From assembly GCF_000829035.1 (NCBI RefSeq), contig NZ_AP012541.1, forward strand, positions 868,001 through 932,000: DNA of 64,000 nt. The letters run 5' to 3'. The notes below the pieces were generated by a model. That model was not told the DNA's origin. It made no database searches and saw only the letters and a list, made by a program, of their open reading frames with translations. The DNA is from Lacticaseibacillus paracasei subsp. paracasei. Its GTDB lineage: Bacteria; Bacillota; Bacilli; Lactobacillales; Lactobacillaceae. Position numbers and translations under genes: made by a program. Each line of letters begins with the position of its first letter. The stretch's first letter is position 1. Positions 35,588 to 45,835 of the stretch are shown here, in pieces.

Positions 35588-37909
35588 ATGGCACAGAAAC
35601 GCAGCGGACGCAAAAGCCCGCGCAGAAAACGACCTACCAAACAACAACAGCACACCCTTAGTTGGGTCGGTGCGTTATTTGTGGTGTTCGCCAGCTTGGC
35701 ATTTTTCCGGTTAGGCATTGTCGGAACCGTGTTTGCTAATGTTTTCCGATTGGTTGTTGGTGATAGCTTTCTAGTTGTCAGTGCAGGGATGATCCTGATG
35801 GGGATTTGGTTTCTCTTCGCAGATCGATTGCCGAAATTGGCACGGCATGTGTGGGTTGGCCTCGCAATTATCTTAATTTGTGCCTTGGTACTGTTAAGCG
35901 CAGGCACCATGACCACATTGAATGTGCACAGTCATTATTTGTTGGCGACCTGGCGCCTACTTCAAAATGATTTCGGCTTAATGACGACGGCCTCTAGTGT
36001 TGGCGGGGGATTGATCGGGGCGGGTTTGTATGCGTTACTTGCCCCTTTACTAAGCAGCATCGGTGCAACGATTCTTGCATGGCTAGGCATCGTTGTTGGC
36101 ACATTAGCTTTTCTAGGTGTGGGTGCGAATCAGGTTTTTAATTGGTTGCAGCGGTGTGGGCAAGCTTGTAAACATGGCGTGATGCAGGTACAAGCAGCCG
36201 TGGCGGCTATGAAAAAAGAACGCGTGCAAAAAGCGGCTGCCCAGCAGAAAAAAACCGTTTCTGCGAAGCCACAGACAACTACGCCGGTTACCGAAAACGA
36301 AGCACCCAGTGAAACACCTGATCACCAGGATGATTTCACGATTAACGGGCCGGCACCGGTTCACGAATCGACGCAACCGGTTCCCTTGCCACGCACAGAA
36401 CCTAAGCCGCAGTCAGCTACGACTGCGCCACAACCTGAGACTAGTGAAGCGGCATCTGGACTTGATGCAGACGATCCTTCCACGAATTATCAGTTGCCTG
36501 ATCTTGACATGCTGACAACGATTCCGCCAGTTGATCAAAGTGCTGAATACAAGGCGATCAAAACAAATCGGGTTAAACTAAAAGAAACCTTTGAAAGTTT
36601 TGGGGTTCATGTTGCGGTTAAAAGTGCCACACTTGGACCATCGATTACCCAATACGAGATTCAGCCAGCGGTCGGCGTTAAGGTTTCAAAGATTGTCAAT
36701 CTTTCGGACGATCTGGCCTTAGCTTTGGCAGCAAAGGATATCCGAATCGAAGCACCGATTCCTGGTAAATCATTGATTGGGATTGAAGTGCCAAATCAAC
36801 ACATTGCAACGGTCGGCTTCAAACAAGTCATGGCAGAAACGCCGAAGTCGCCTGATCGCCCATTAGTCTTACCATTGGGTCGCGATGTGAACGGCAAAGT
36901 CGTGACTTTTGATTTGACAAAAATGCCGCACTTGCTGATTGCCGGCGCCACCGGTTCTGGTAAATCAGTCATGATCAACGTCATTTTAACTAGCATTTTA
37001 ATGCGAACGAAGCCAAGTGATGTTCGCTTAATGTTGATAGATCCTAAACGGGTTGAATTGTCGGTATACAACGGCGTGCCGCATCTATTAACGCCGGTTG
37101 TGACAGAAGCTAAACGGGCGCCAAGTGCGCTGAACAAGATTTTAACGGCCATGGATGAGCGGTATCAACGTTTTGCTGCGGCTGGCGTGCGGAATATGAC
37201 CGAATTTAATCAAAAGGTGGCGGCTGATCCGACAAGCGGCCAACAAAAGATGCCGTATATTGTCGTGATCATAGATGAGTTGAGTGATTTGATGATGGTG
37301 GCAGGTAACGAAATTGAAACTGCCATCGTCCGCTTGGCTCAAATGGCACGAGCGGCTGGTATTCACGTCATCATTGCGACACAACGGCCGTCTGTGGATG
37401 TCATCACTGGGCTAATGAAAGCGAATATTCCCTCGCGGATTGCTTTTGCAACGTCTAGTGGCATCGATTCACGAACTATTTTAGACAGTAACGGTGCCGA
37501 AAAACTTCTAGGTCGCGGCGACATGCTCTTTTCACCAATTGGGGCATCTAAACCGATGCGAATTCAAGGCGCCTTCATACCATCTGTGGACGTTGAGCGA
37601 GTTGTTAAGGCAATTACTGACCAAGTTTCACCTGCATATGTGGAGAGCATGACGCCAACGGAAAATACGGAGGCTGAGAAACCCGGTGATTCAGAGGATG
37701 AGCTATATGATGATGCGAAGGCGTTTGTCATTTCACAGCAGAGTGCCTCGACGTCAATGCTGCAAAGACGCTTCCGAATTGGTTACAATCGAGCGGCGCG
37801 CTTGATTGATGATCTTGAAGCCAATCAAATTGTTGGGCCAAGTGAAGGCAGCAAACCGCGCAAAGTCTTTGTGACGCCAGAACAAGTAACGAATGGTACG
37901 CCATCATAA
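35588..37909 (+). CDS. ftsK: FtsK/SpoIIIE DNA translocase
   Basis: This 773-aa protein has four N-terminal membrane segments (residues 20-170), a Pro/Thr/Glu-rich linker (about 215-300), and a RecA-like motor. The Walker A GATGSGKS lies near residue 452 and Walker B is VVIIDELSD. A C-terminal winged-helix gamma domain (AKAFVISQQSASTSMLQRRFRIGYNRAARL) reads KOPS/SRS-like sequences. It pumps chromosomal DNA through the closing septum. The ATG at 35588 with AAAGGAG is used; an upstream in-frame extension contains the TATAAT at 35557-35562 and cannot be coding. First gene of the ymf-type cluster. Confidence 0.95.
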   Translation: MAQKRSGRKSPRRKRPTKQQQHTLSWVGALFVVFASLAFFRLGIVGTVFANVFRLVVGDSFLVVSAGMILMGIWFLFADRLPKLARHVWVGLAIILICALVLLSAGTMTTLNVHSHYLLATWRLLQNDFGLMTTASSVGGGLIGAGLYALLAPLLSSIGATILAWLGIVVGTLAFLGVGANQVFNWLQRCGQACKHGVMQVQAAVAAMKKERVQKAAAQQKKTVSAKPQTTTPVTENEAPSETPDHQDDFTINGPAPVHESTQPVPLPRTEPKPQSATTAPQPETSEAASGLDADDPSTNYQLPDLDMLTTIPPVDQSAEYKAIKTNRVKLKETFESFGVHVAVKSATLGPSITQYEIQPAVGVKVSKIVNLSDDLALALAAKDIRIEAPIPGKSLIGIEVPNQHIATVGFKQVMAETPKSPDRPLVLPLGRDVNGKVVTFDLTKMPHLLIAGATGSGKSVMINVILTSILMRTKPSDVRLMLIDPKRVELSVYNGVPHLLTPVVTEAKRAPSALNKILTAMDERYQRFAAAGVRNMTEFNQKVAADPTSGQQKMPYIVVIIDELSDLMMVAGNEIETAIVRLAQMARAAGIHVIIATQRPSVDVITGLMKANIPSRIAFATSSGIDSRTILDSNGAEKLLGRGDMLFSPIGASKPMRIQGAFIPSVDVERVVKAITDQVSPAYVESMTPTENTEAEKPGDSEDELYDDAKAFVISQQSASTSMLQRRFRIGYNRAARLIDDLEANQIVGPSEGSKPRKVFVTPEQVTNGTPS

Positions 37910-37917
37910 GGAGTTTT

Positions 37918-39180
37918 ATGCGAAAAGAAATGAAACCGGGTGTTTGGTTGATTGTCTTGCCGACAACGCAATTTAAAACCACCCGCATCAATGTGCAATT
38001 TTTAGCACCGTTGCAACGGGCAACAGTGACTAAACGAACATTATTAACAAGCCTGTTAGAAACGAATAGCGCTGTCTATCCGACGCAAGCAGCTTTGTCA
38101 GCGCATCTCGAGTCGCTCTATGGCGCTAATTTCAGTATTGGCGTGGCCCGTGAAGGCAAGTTGCATCGAATTGGCGTGACGATGAGTACCGTGGATGATC
38201 GGTTTACCGATACGCCTTTATTGCCTCAAGCAGCGGCCTTCTTACGCACCATCTTGTTTGAACCCAACATGCAGGCGGGTCGTTTTGACGAAGCCACTTT
38301 TGCGCGGGAAAAGGAGAATTTGGATCATTATTTAGCCAGTCTAGATGATGATCGCCAAACCCAAGCGGCGCTGGGAGTGCAGCAACTATATTTTGGAGCC
38401 GATCAGGATCAGGCTATTCCGAGTTTTGGGACGCGGGAAGATCTTGCATCGCTGACGGCGTCCAGTTTGGCTGCTTACTATCAAGAAATGATGCAGCATG
38501 ATCAGGTCGTCATCACGGTGTTAGGGGATGTTGATCCTAAGCAAGTGGCAGCATTATTTGCTGATTGGCCACTTGATGCTCGGTCACAAACCGTACCAGC
38601 AGTGGCGTTTGATTTGCCGACGCATCCAGATGTGCTGACCCAAACAACCAAGGTGAAGGCGCAACAGGCCAAGTTTGATTTGGCTTATCATGTTGAAACT
38701 GATTTGATGGGACCCAAATATGCAGCAACATTAGTGGCAGAGGAATTATTTGGCGGCTCGAGCTTGTCACTTCTATTCACCAATGTCCGCGAGAAGGCTA
38801 GTTTGGCTTATTATGCGAGCTCCATGTTCGATGATTTTCGCGGCTTGATGCTGGTTCAAACCGGGATTGAAGGAAAAGATCGTCAGCAAGTTGCTGATCT
38901 TATTCGTGATCAGTTGGCGGCAGTGGTCAATGGCGATTTTTCTGACGCCCTATTGAAGGCCGTGAAGGACGGCATTTTGGATCATCAGCGTGCCGCCTAT
39001 GACAGCCCACGGTTTTTGACAAATCAGGCGTTGTATCAGTTGTTAGTACCAGATGCGCCACAGAATTTTGATGAGTTTGCTCAGCGGATTAAGGCGGTTG
39101 ATCGCCAAGCGGTTCAACAGGCCGCCGCAGATATGAAATTGCAGGCCACCTATTTCTTGACTGGGGAGGATAGCGAATGA
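37918..39180 (+). CDS. M16-family peptidase-like protein, inactive subunit (YmfF-like)
   Basis: This 420-aa protein has the two-lobed M16 (pitrilysin/insulinase) fold. The HxxEH zinc motif is absent from the expected N-terminal position, and a C-terminal R/Y-type motif (ASLAYYASSMFDDFRG) is kept. It overlaps the next gene by 4 bp, whose product does carry HFLEH. The pair therefore resembles the heterodimeric M16 proteases, where one subunit supplies the active site and the other substrate contacts. The B. subtilis orthologues are YmfF/YmfH; the substrate is unknown. AAGGAG precedes the ATG. Confidence 0.87.
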   Translation: MRKEMKPGVWLIVLPTTQFKTTRINVQFLAPLQRATVTKRTLLTSLLETNSAVYPTQAALSAHLESLYGANFSIGVAREGKLHRIGVTMSTVDDRFTDTPLLPQAAAFLRTILFEPNMQAGRFDEATFAREKENLDHYLASLDDDRQTQAALGVQQLYFGADQDQAIPSFGTREDLASLTASSLAAYYQEMMQHDQVVITVLGDVDPKQVAALFADWPLDARSQTVPAVAFDLPTHPDVLTQTTKVKAQQAKFDLAYHVETDLMGPKYAATLVAEELFGGSSLSLLFTNVREKASLAYYASSMFDDFRGLMLVQTGIEGKDRQQVADLIRDQLAAVVNGDFSDALLKAVKDGILDHQRAAYDSPRFLTNQALYQLLVPDAPQNFDEFAQRIKAVDRQAVQQAAADMKLQATYFLTGEDSE

Positions 39181-40469
39181 AGACACAGTATTTTAGTGAT
39201 GTCGATGAAACGGTGATCACGACCACGCTATCGAACGGGCTGCGATTGCAAGTTGTGCCTCGCCCCGCGTATCACAAAAGCTATGCGATCATGACAACCG
39301 ATTATGGTTCGATTGATACGCAATTTGCACCAAATGGCAAACAGATGGTGACTTATCCGGCCGGAATTGCCCACTTTCTTGAGCACAAGCTATTTGAAAA
39401 GGAAGATCATGATGCCTTTGATCTTTTTGGTGAAACTGGGGCATCAGCAAATGCATTCACGAGTGCGACCAAAACGAGTTTTTTATTCTCTACAACAACG
39501 CAGCTGACGAAGAACTTACAGATTTTACTGGATTTTGTGCAAACGCCATTTTTTTCTAAGGCATCAGTTGCTAAGGAGCAAGGCATTATCGGGTCAGAAA
39601 TTCAAATGTATCAGGATGATCCAGGGTGGCGCGGTTATGCCGGTTTGTTAGAAAACCTTTTTCCAAACCATCCGGCGCATGTTGATGTGGCTGGCACAGT
39701 GGCAAGTATTGCCCAAATCACGCCGGAAATGTTGTATACGATTCATCGGGTTTTCTATCAACCAAGCAACATGACATTGATTGTTGTGGGAAATATTGAT
39801 GCTGATGCCATTATGGCTTTTGTTGCGGCTAATCAAGCAGCCAAACAGTTTCCGGCGCCACAGGCGATTGTGCGTGGCGTTCACGCGGATTTGCAGACGG
39901 ATGATATCGTGCCATATCGCCAGTTGGAGATGCCAATTAGTCGCCCAAAGACGCTGGTCGGCATCAAAGGGCAGGTTGCGATTCCTACAACGGCTGAGGG
40001 CTGGCGGTACCAATTAACCATTCGGCTCTTGTTAGAAGTTCTGTTTGGCGATTCTTCCCAGTTATATCAAGATTGGTATGACCGAGGATTGATTGATGAC
40101 TCATTTGATTTTGATTTTACGAACCAGCGCAGCTTTAGTTATGGCTTGGTCGGTGGTGATACCGATGATCCGCACGCATTAAGTGATGCGATCAAACATG
40201 TGTTGCTAAACGCAGCGACACAGCCGGATTTGACCCGCGACCGGGTTGCTCTAATTAAGCGGGCGTCACTGGGTAAATACTACGCTGGCCTTAACGGACT
40301 GAATGGTGTGGCCAATCAGCTAAGTGCGTTGAGTTTTGGCCAGGCGAGTTTGTTTGATTTCCCCGAGATTTTGAGCAGCATCACGCTAGCGGATTTACAA
40401 GCTATGATTGATCAGGTTTTTCAGGCGAAAGCATTGACCGTTTTAGATATGATTCCGGAGGCAGATTGA
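39177..40469 (+). CDS. M16-family zinc peptidase (YmfH-like, catalytic subunit)
   Basis: This 430-aa protein has the inverted zinc motif HxxEH in GIAHFLEHKLF (about residue 63), plus downstream acidic residues near VAKEQGIIGSEIQM that complete the metal site. It is translationally coupled to its non-catalytic partner by a 4-bp ATGA overlap, and its stop overlaps the next ATG. Cytoplasmic, with no signal sequence. The substrate is unknown; in related bacteria it affects peptide processing. Confidence 0.9.
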   Translation: MKTQYFSDVDETVITTTLSNGLRLQVVPRPAYHKSYAIMTTDYGSIDTQFAPNGKQMVTYPAGIAHFLEHKLFEKEDHDAFDLFGETGASANAFTSATKTSFLFSTTTQLTKNLQILLDFVQTPFFSKASVAKEQGIIGSEIQMYQDDPGWRGYAGLLENLFPNHPAHVDVAGTVASIAQITPEMLYTIHRVFYQPSNMTLIVVGNIDADAIMAFVAANQAAKQFPAPQAIVRGVHADLQTDDIVPYRQLEMPISRPKTLVGIKGQVAIPTTAEGWRYQLTIRLLLEVLFGDSSQLYQDWYDRGLIDDSFDFDFTNQRSFSYGLVGGDTDDPHALSDAIKHVLLNAATQPDLTRDRVALIKRASLGKYYAGLNGLNGVANQLSALSFGQASLFDFPEILSSITLADLQAMIDQVFQAKALTVLDMIPEAD

Positions 40470-41197
40470 TGCGAGCAGCTTTGATTGTTGGTGCGTCGGG
40501 TGACATTGGCCAAGCGGTGGCTAAAAAGTTGGCCCACGATGGCTGGTCATTGTACCTGCACTATTTTGAACACGAACAAGTGGTTACCAGCCAAATTGCG
40601 ACTTTTCAAGCGGCGTATCCGAATCAGGATTTTATTCCGTTACAGTATGATTTAACTGATGATCGTCATTTGGATGATTTGACGGCCCAGCTTTTTAGCT
40701 TGGACGCGGTCATTTTTGCGGCAGGGATGACGTATTATCATTTATTTAAAGATACAACCGTTTCTGAATTAACAACTTTGATGCGCGTGCATCTATTGAC
40801 GCCGATGGCTCTTTTAACGAAGATCGAGCACAAATTAGCACAGTCCGGTCATGGCCGCGTTGTCTTTATCGGGTCTGTCTATGGTGGCGCAGGTTCAGCG
40901 ATGGAAGTGGCCTATAGTACTGTCAAAGGCGCGCAAAGTGCCTTTGCAAAAGCCTATGCTCAGGAAGTGGCCAGTCTGGGCATCACGGTCAATGTGGTCG
41001 CGCCAGGTGCAGTGACAACAAAAATGAACACTAAAATGTTTGATCAAGCGACCTTGACCAAGGTTCGAGAGGAAATTCCTGCTGCACGATTTGCGACCCC
41101 ACAAGATATTAGTTACTATGTGACTATGCTAGTTGCAAAAGATGCTGCTTATCTAACAGGACAAACTTTATATGTTACAGGTGGCTGGCGAATCTAG
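40469..41197 (+). CDS. Short-chain dehydrogenase/reductase (YmfI-like)
   Basis: This 242-aa Rossmann oxidoreductase has the cofactor motif VGASGDIGQAVA (TGxxxGxG type) and IFAAG in place of NNAG. The catalytic Ser is in VFIGSVYGG, with Tyr and Lys in YSTVKGA; the YxxxK motif is complete. Its substrate is unknown. It is often mis-annotated as FabG because of overall similarity. The ATG overlaps the M16 stop (TGATG), with CCGGAGG upstream. Confidence 0.88.
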   Translation: MRAALIVGASGDIGQAVAKKLAHDGWSLYLHYFEHEQVVTSQIATFQAAYPNQDFIPLQYDLTDDRHLDDLTAQLFSLDAVIFAAGMTYYHLFKDTTVSELTTLMRVHLLTPMALLTKIEHKLAQSGHGRVVFIGSVYGGAGSAMEVAYSTVKGAQSAFAKAYAQEVASLGITVNVVAPGAVTTKMNTKMFDQATLTKVREEIPAARFATPQDISYYVTMLVAKDAAYLTGQTLYVTGGWRI

Positions 41198-41283
41198 GAA
41201 ACAAAGGATTTCTTAAGGCTTGCAGTTGGTTTTTCATGATATACTGAAAATGGTCAATAAAAAATAGCGGGTGAATAAAACTT

Positions 41284-42213
41284 ATGGATGAAATTGGGCA
41301 AAAATTACGGGACGCCCGGATTCAAAAAGGCTATACGATTGATGATCTTCAACAGATCACCAAGATTCAAAAACGCTACCTGATCGCGATCGAAGAAGGT
41401 AATTTTGATGCGCTGCCAGGCGACTTTTATGTGCGTGCCTTTATTAAACAATATGCTGACACTGTCGGCCTTGATGGGGATGCGTTGCTGACGCAATTCC
41501 AGCAGGACATCCCGGAACCTCAACCCCAAGAGTATGCAGCACAATCAGTTGAAAATAAGACTCGGGCAACCCGCGCCGAAGAAGCGAGTCCGGTTAACCG
41601 TTTGCGGCGTTATTTACCGCAAATTGCGATTGCTGCAATTGTTGTCGTGGCAGTCATTGTGATCTATGTCATCATGTTGGTTTACCAATCAGGACCCAAG
41701 CAAACGATCCCGACAGATTCAGAAAGTGTTGCGGTCTCATCGAAGCGTAGTACATCCAAGACTTCGAAATCGTCGACATCTTCGAAAACAAGCAAGACAT
41801 CAGCGGCTTCTAGTTCTTCGAAGACTGCGGAGAAGTCGTCCAAGAAGAGTACTAAAAAGAGTTCGAAATTGGACATTTCTGTAGCGGATGCCAATGGTGC
41901 TACTCAGGCAGTTACTTTAAAGAATCTGCCGAAGACGGGTAACAAGTTAACGCTTGGTGCAACCGGCGCCACTGCTTGGATTTCAGTAATTGTGAACGGC
42001 TCAACGACGTGGCAAGGTTCATTGACATCAGGTAATTCGCAAGAAGTGACATTGCCAGACAACGTCACGACATTCCAAGTGCGGTCAGGCAATGCAACTG
42101 CGACCACCATCAAGCTCAATGGTCAGAGTGTTGATATCTCAAAGGGAACCAGCATCGTACGGACCATCACCTTCACGGCTGATGCAACAGAAAGCGAGGG
42201 TTCGCAAGAATGA
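41284..42213 (+). CDS. RodZ-like cell-shape protein (YmfM-like)
   Basis: This 309-aa bitopic protein has an N-terminal Xre-type HTH (residues 1-65; IGQKLRDARIQKGYTIDDLQ) that in RodZ binds the MreB cytoskeleton. A basic stretch and one TM helix (about 112-134) follow, then a Ser/Thr/Lys-rich linker (151-196), then an extracellular beta-rich DUF4115 domain (about 197-305). It helps set rod shape and coordinates wall synthesis. The gene ends in a 4-bp overlap with pgsA. A GGGTG ribosome site lies upstream. Confidence 0.9.
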   Translation: MDEIGQKLRDARIQKGYTIDDLQQITKIQKRYLIAIEEGNFDALPGDFYVRAFIKQYADTVGLDGDALLTQFQQDIPEPQPQEYAAQSVENKTRATRAEEASPVNRLRRYLPQIAIAAIVVVAVIVIYVIMLVYQSGPKQTIPTDSESVAVSSKRSTSKTSKSSTSSKTSKTSAASSSSKTAEKSSKKSTKKSSKLDISVADANGATQAVTLKNLPKTGNKLTLGATGATAWISVIVNGSTTWQGSLTSGNSQEVTLPDNVTTFQVRSGNATATTIKLNGQSVDISKGTSIVRTITFTADATESEGSQE

Positions 42214-42803
42214 ATCTTCCGAATAAATTAACGCTCATCCGAATTTTTCTGATTCCTGTTTTCACGATCCTGCTGGCACTTGATTGGCCGGCTGGGTATC
42301 TGACACTTGCAGGAACTAAGGTCGCCTTGAGCTGGTTTATCGCGCTGATTATTTTTATTGTGGCCTCTTTAACCGACTTTGCTGACGGTCAAATTGCCCG
42401 ACGCAAGCATTTGGTCACTAATTTCGGTAAATTTGCCGATCCACTGGCTGACAAACTGCTGGTTATGACTGCCTTCATCTTTCTGACGGCCAATGGTCAG
42501 ATTCCAGCATGGGGAACCGCGATTATCCTGTGGCGTGAATTAGCCGTAACCGGATTACGCTTATTGCTTTCAAACGAAGGTGAAGTCTTAGCAGCGGCTT
42601 GGCCGGGAAAAATCAAAACAAACGCGCAAATGTTTGCCATTATTTTCTTGATGCTAAACAACGCATGGTTTAACAATATCAATGTGCCGTTTGCACTGAT
42701 CCTGTTCTATGTCGCCGTTTTCTTCACGATTTACTCAGGTGTCGAATACTTCTACAAAAACCGTGGTGTGTTCAAGGACTCATTCGGTTCAAGTCATCAA
42801 TAA
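42210..42803 (+). CDS. pgsA: CDP-diacylglycerol-glycerol-3-phosphate 3-phosphatidyltransferase
   Basis: This 197-aa integral membrane enzyme makes phosphatidylglycerol phosphate, the committed step to PG and lipoteichoic acid anchors. The CDP-alcohol phosphotransferase motif D-x2-DG-x2-AR-x8-G-x3-D-x3-D is intact (DFADGQIARRKH... GKFADPLADK). Translationally coupled to the rodZ-like gene. A terminator follows at 42814. Confidence 0.96.
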   Translation: MNLPNKLTLIRIFLIPVFTILLALDWPAGYLTLAGTKVALSWFIALIIFIVASLTDFADGQIARRKHLVTNFGKFADPLADKLLVMTAFIFLTANGQIPAWGTAIILWRELAVTGLRLLLSNEGEVLAAAWPGKIKTNAQMFAIIFLMLNNAWFNNINVPFALILFYVAVFFTIYSGVEYFYKNRGVFKDSFGSSHQ

Positions 42804-42813
42804 TAAGTTATTC

Positions 42814-42845
42814 CAATACCCAGGCAGGTGCTTGGGTATTTTTGT
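42814..42845 (+). terminator. Terminator of the ftsK-pgsA cluster
   Basis: AATACCCA and TGGGTATT with a 10-nt loop, then a T run. Confidence 0.8.
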
Positions 42846-43048
42846 AGAGCGCGAGCAGGAGCGATTAGAAACCGGAGTGTAAGTGGCCTTGAACGTAGGT
42901 TTCTGCGACTGCGAGCGCGTTTGCGAGCGCAGCGTGAAGTCGCCACTAACCTAAGCTGGGTGGGGAACCCCCACCAGCAAATACGGAGATCCCTATGTGC
43001 AAGCTTTTGGACCAGCAGGCCCGGTTGCGAGCAAAGCATGAATCAGCC
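42846..43048. repeat. Mosaic of hairpin-repeat fragments between pgsA and cinA
   Basis: The 374-bp gap holds a reverse-oriented copy with its inner stem deleted (AGAAACCGGAGTGTAAGTGGCC joined to AGGTTTCTGCGACTGCGAGCGCG, 42846-42936). A compact GC-rich hairpin follows (GCTGGGTGGGG / CCCCACCAGC, 42955-42978). A second end fragment (CCCTATGTGCAAGC... to about 43048) completes it. I see no coding potential here. Confidence 0.6.
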
Positions 43049-43177
43049 AACAAAAAATGCACGCTTACCTTAGTGAAGAAGTATCTAAGCACCATACAGC
43101 TATTTAGTTGCAACTTTTTTTAAAAATGTCAGGTCAAGTACCTTAAAAAACGAATTCTATTGTTAGGTGGGAAAAGT

Positions 43178-44419
43178 ATGCAAGCAGAGATTATTGCTGT
43201 CGGGACAGAGATCCTGATGGGACAGATTACTAACACAAATGGTGCCTATATGGCTAAGCAACTGACAGCACTGGGTATTGATAGCTACCATCAACAGGTG
43301 GTGGGAGACAACGGGCCGCGACTTGGGGAGGCCATTAAGTTGGCGGAAAGTCGCAGTAATTTAGTTATTTTGATTGGCGGGTTAGGACCGACACCAGATG
43401 ATCTGACCAAGCAAACATTGGCAGCGCACTTGAACCGCAAATTGGTTGAAGATCCTGACGCTATGGCTAAATTACAGGCGCGCGTCAAGCAACAGCAGCG
43501 GCCAATGACGCCTAATAATCAATTACAGGCCATGTATCCGGAAGGCGCCGATATTTTGGTCAATCGGGTTGGCTTAGCGGTTGGCGCGTGGATCGTCAAT
43601 GGGCAGCACACCTATGTCTTATTGCCGGGACCACCGAAGGAATTCGTTCCGATGGTTGATCATGAACTGCTGCCGCGGCTAGCAAAATGGAGCGGCCACG
43701 CGGAAATTATGGTCAGCCGGGTCTTACGTTTCTTTGGCATTGGCGAATCGCAACTAGTGACAGATCTGGACGACTTGATTGCCAACCAAACCGATCCGAC
43801 CATTGCAACTTATATCAAGGATCATGAGGTGACGGTGCGCGTCACTGCCAGTGGCGCTACCGAAAAAGACGCTGATGCAAAGTTAGAACCAATGATCGGT
43901 GCCATCATGGATCGTGATGGTCAATATTTTTACGGCTACGGTGACGACAATAGTTTGGCAAAAGAGGTTGTGAAGACGCTTGCGGCAAATGATATGCAAA
44001 TTACTGCAGCTGAGAGTTTGACTGCTGGCGCATTTCAAGCAGCGTTAGGCGATGTGCCGGGGGTATCCACTTATTTTAAGGGCGGTTTTGTCACTTACTC
44101 ACTTGCAACAAAGGCCGCTTTTTTGGCAATTGATGCTCGCGAATTAGCGGCACACGGAGTTGTCAGCGCATTTACAGCCAAGGCGATGGCTGAACATGCT
44201 CGGCGTAAGGCAGCGGCGGATATAAGTGTCAGCTTTACCGGCGTTGCCGGTCCAGACACGCTGGAAGGACAGCCTGCTGGTACGGTTTGGATCGGTTTAG
44301 CGCGGCGCGGCCAACTGCCTGAAGCACATGTTTACCATTTTCCTGGCGGTCGCAATGATGTTCGGCAGCGTGCTGTGATGACTGGTATGATGCTTGCATT
44401 AAGGGCGCTGCAGGCCTAA
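43178..44419 (+). CDS. cinA: CinA (competence/damage-inducible protein)
   Basis: This 413-aa protein has an N-terminal molybdopterin-binding-like domain ([26 protein letters not shown]) and a C-terminal CinA/PncC domain ([31 protein letters not shown]). Family functions are pyridine nucleotide salvage (ADP-ribose pyrophosphatase, NMN deamidase) and RecA recruitment during transformation in streptococci. It lies 56 bp ahead of recA and probably shares its transcript. The start is the ATG at 43178 with TAGGTGGG upstream. Confidence 0.93.
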   Translation: MQAEIIAVGTEILMGQITNTNGAYMAKQLTALGIDSYHQQVVGDNGPRLGEAIKLAESRSNLVILIGGLGPTPDDLTKQTLAAHLNRKLVEDPDAMAKLQARVKQQQRPMTPNNQLQAMYPEGADILVNRVGLAVGAWIVNGQHTYVLLPGPPKEFVPMVDHELLPRLAKWSGHAEIMVSRVLRFFGIGESQLVTDLDDLIANQTDPTIATYIKDHEVTVRVTASGATEKDADAKLEPMIGAIMDRDGQYFYGYGDDNSLAKEVVKTLAANDMQITAAESLTAGAFQAALGDVPGVSTYFKGGFVTYSLATKAAFLAIDARELAAHGVVSAFTAKAMAEHARRKAAADISVSFTGVAGPDTLEGQPAGTVWIGLARRGQLPEAHVYHFPGGRNDVRQRAVMTGMMLALRALQA

Positions 44420-44475
44420 CAGAATCATTCTTTAACACGTTAATACGTCAGGTTTACGCAAGAGGAGGCGGCAAG

Positions 44476-45537
44476 ATGGCAGGAGACGAACGCCAGAAAG
44501 CATTGGATGTTGCACTGAAAAAGATTGAAAAAAATTTTGGTAAAGGCGCGATTATGCGAATGGGTGCTAAGGCGGACACGCGCGTTTCCGTTGTCTCTAG
44601 CGGCTCACTTGCCGTTGATGATGCACTTGGTGTTGGGAGCTTTCCGCGCGGACGAATTGTCGAAATTTATGGACCGGAAAGTTCCGGCAAAACAACCGTC
44701 GCGCTGCATGCTGTTGCTGAAGTGCAGAAGCAAGGCGGTACTGCCGCCTATATTGATGCCGAGAATGCGATGGATCCCAAGTACGCAACTGCTTTGGGCG
44801 TCAATATTGACGAATTATTGCTCTCCCAGCCAGACACAGGCGAACAAGGGCTGGAGATTGCTGATGAACTAGTCGCGTCTGGTGCCATTGATATTGTGGT
44901 GATTGATTCAGTTGCTGCTTTGGTGCCGCGGGCTGAGATTGAGGGCGATATGGGGGATGCCCATGTTGGCTTGCAAGCCCGATTAATGTCACAGGCGTTA
45001 CGTAAGTTATCCGGTTCCATCAATAAGACAAAAACGATTGCTTTATTCATTAATCAGATTCGTGAGAAAGTCGGGATCATTTTTGGGAGTCCGGAAACGA
45101 CACCAGGTGGTCGTGCATTGAAGTTTTATGCGACTGTTCGGTTAGAAATCCGGCGGTCGGAACAGATCAAGACAGGCGCAGATGTCGTCGGCAATCGCAC
45201 TAAAATCAAAGTGGTCAAGAATAAGGTGGCACCGCCTTTTCGAACAGCAATTGTGGATATCATGTATGGCCAAGGCATTTCGCAAACTGGCGAACTTGTC
45301 GACATGGCCGTTGAGAGAGATATTGTTGAAAAAGCAGGGTCATGGTACGCGTATCAAGGTGAACGCATCGGCCAAGGTCGCGAAAACGCTAAGACATATC
45401 TTGATAACCACGCTGATCTTCAGCAGACGATTAAACAACAGGTTCGCGTGGCTTATGGTATGGCAGCCGCACCTGGTCGGGAGACGGCTTCGGTCAGTGA
45501 AGATCAACCCGAAATACATCAACAGGCTGAAGTATGA
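44476..45537 (+). CDS. recA: Recombinase RecA
   Basis: This 353-aa protein is full length. The Walker [10 protein letters not shown] is at residues 66-74, Walker B is [13 protein letters not shown]2 region [14 protein letters not shown]. It drives strand exchange and SOS LexA self-cleavage. AAGAGGAGG lies ahead of the ATG. No LexA-type palindrome is visible in the cinA-recA gap or directly upstream of cinA, so SOS control by a standard box is not evident here. Confidence 0.97.
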   Translation: MAGDERQKALDVALKKIEKNFGKGAIMRMGAKADTRVSVVSSGSLAVDDALGVGSFPRGRIVEIYGPESSGKTTVALHAVAEVQKQGGTAAYIDAENAMDPKYATALGVNIDELLLSQPDTGEQGLEIADELVASGAIDIVVIDSVAALVPRAEIEGDMGDAHVGLQARLMSQALRKLSGSINKTKTIALFINQIREKVGIIFGSPETTPGGRALKFYATVRLEIRRSEQIKTGADVVGNRTKIKVVKNKVAPPFRTAIVDIMYGQGISQTGELVDMAVERDIVEKAGSWYAYQGERIGQGRENAKTYLDNHADLQQTIKQQVRVAYGMAAAPGRETASVSEDQPEIHQQAEV

Positions 45538-45549
45538 ATCATGAGTCAT

Positions 45550-45602
45550 GAGTCAACTTGCTGTTGTCGGATGTGATGAGTCCGATGGCGCAAGTTTTTT
45601 TA
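45550..45602 (+). terminator. Terminator of recA
   Basis: AACTTGC...GTCGGA and TCCGAT..GCAAGTT form an interrupted stem followed by T6. Confidence 0.75.
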
Positions 45603-45725
45603 TCTGAGCGGTCTTAAGGAGATTTGATATATGTTTTATTTTTCTCAGTTCGTAAAAAGCATCACCCAGACTTAAGACTGCTTTAATGCTGGTTTTTAGG
45701 CGCCGCTGTGCGCCTCCCGCTTCGG

Positions 45726-45754
45726 TTGACACCTTGCACCCTAGCACGTAAACT
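45726..45754 (+). promoter_or_regulatory. rny promoter
   Basis: TTGACA (45726-45731), a 17-bp spacer and TAAACT (45749-45754). The rest of the recA-rny gap (45603-45725) shows no gene. A GCATCA/TGATGC hairpin lies in the leader, about 45780-45826. Confidence 0.65.
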
Positions 45755-45835
45755 AATAGAGGTGTAATAATTTAAAAAAGCATCAAAGATTTTGATCAAA
45801 ATTTGATTGAATCGCTTAGATGATGCGGAGGTGAA

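Noticed and set aside
35428..35916. 162-aa minus-strand ORF over the start of ftsK
   Set aside because: Antisense to the ftsK TM region, runs across the ftsK promoter, has no ribosome site, and its composition is that of a shadow frame.
42828..43073. Short ORFs on both strands between pgsA and cinA
   Set aside because: They are translations of repeat fragments, Arg-rich with no start signals.
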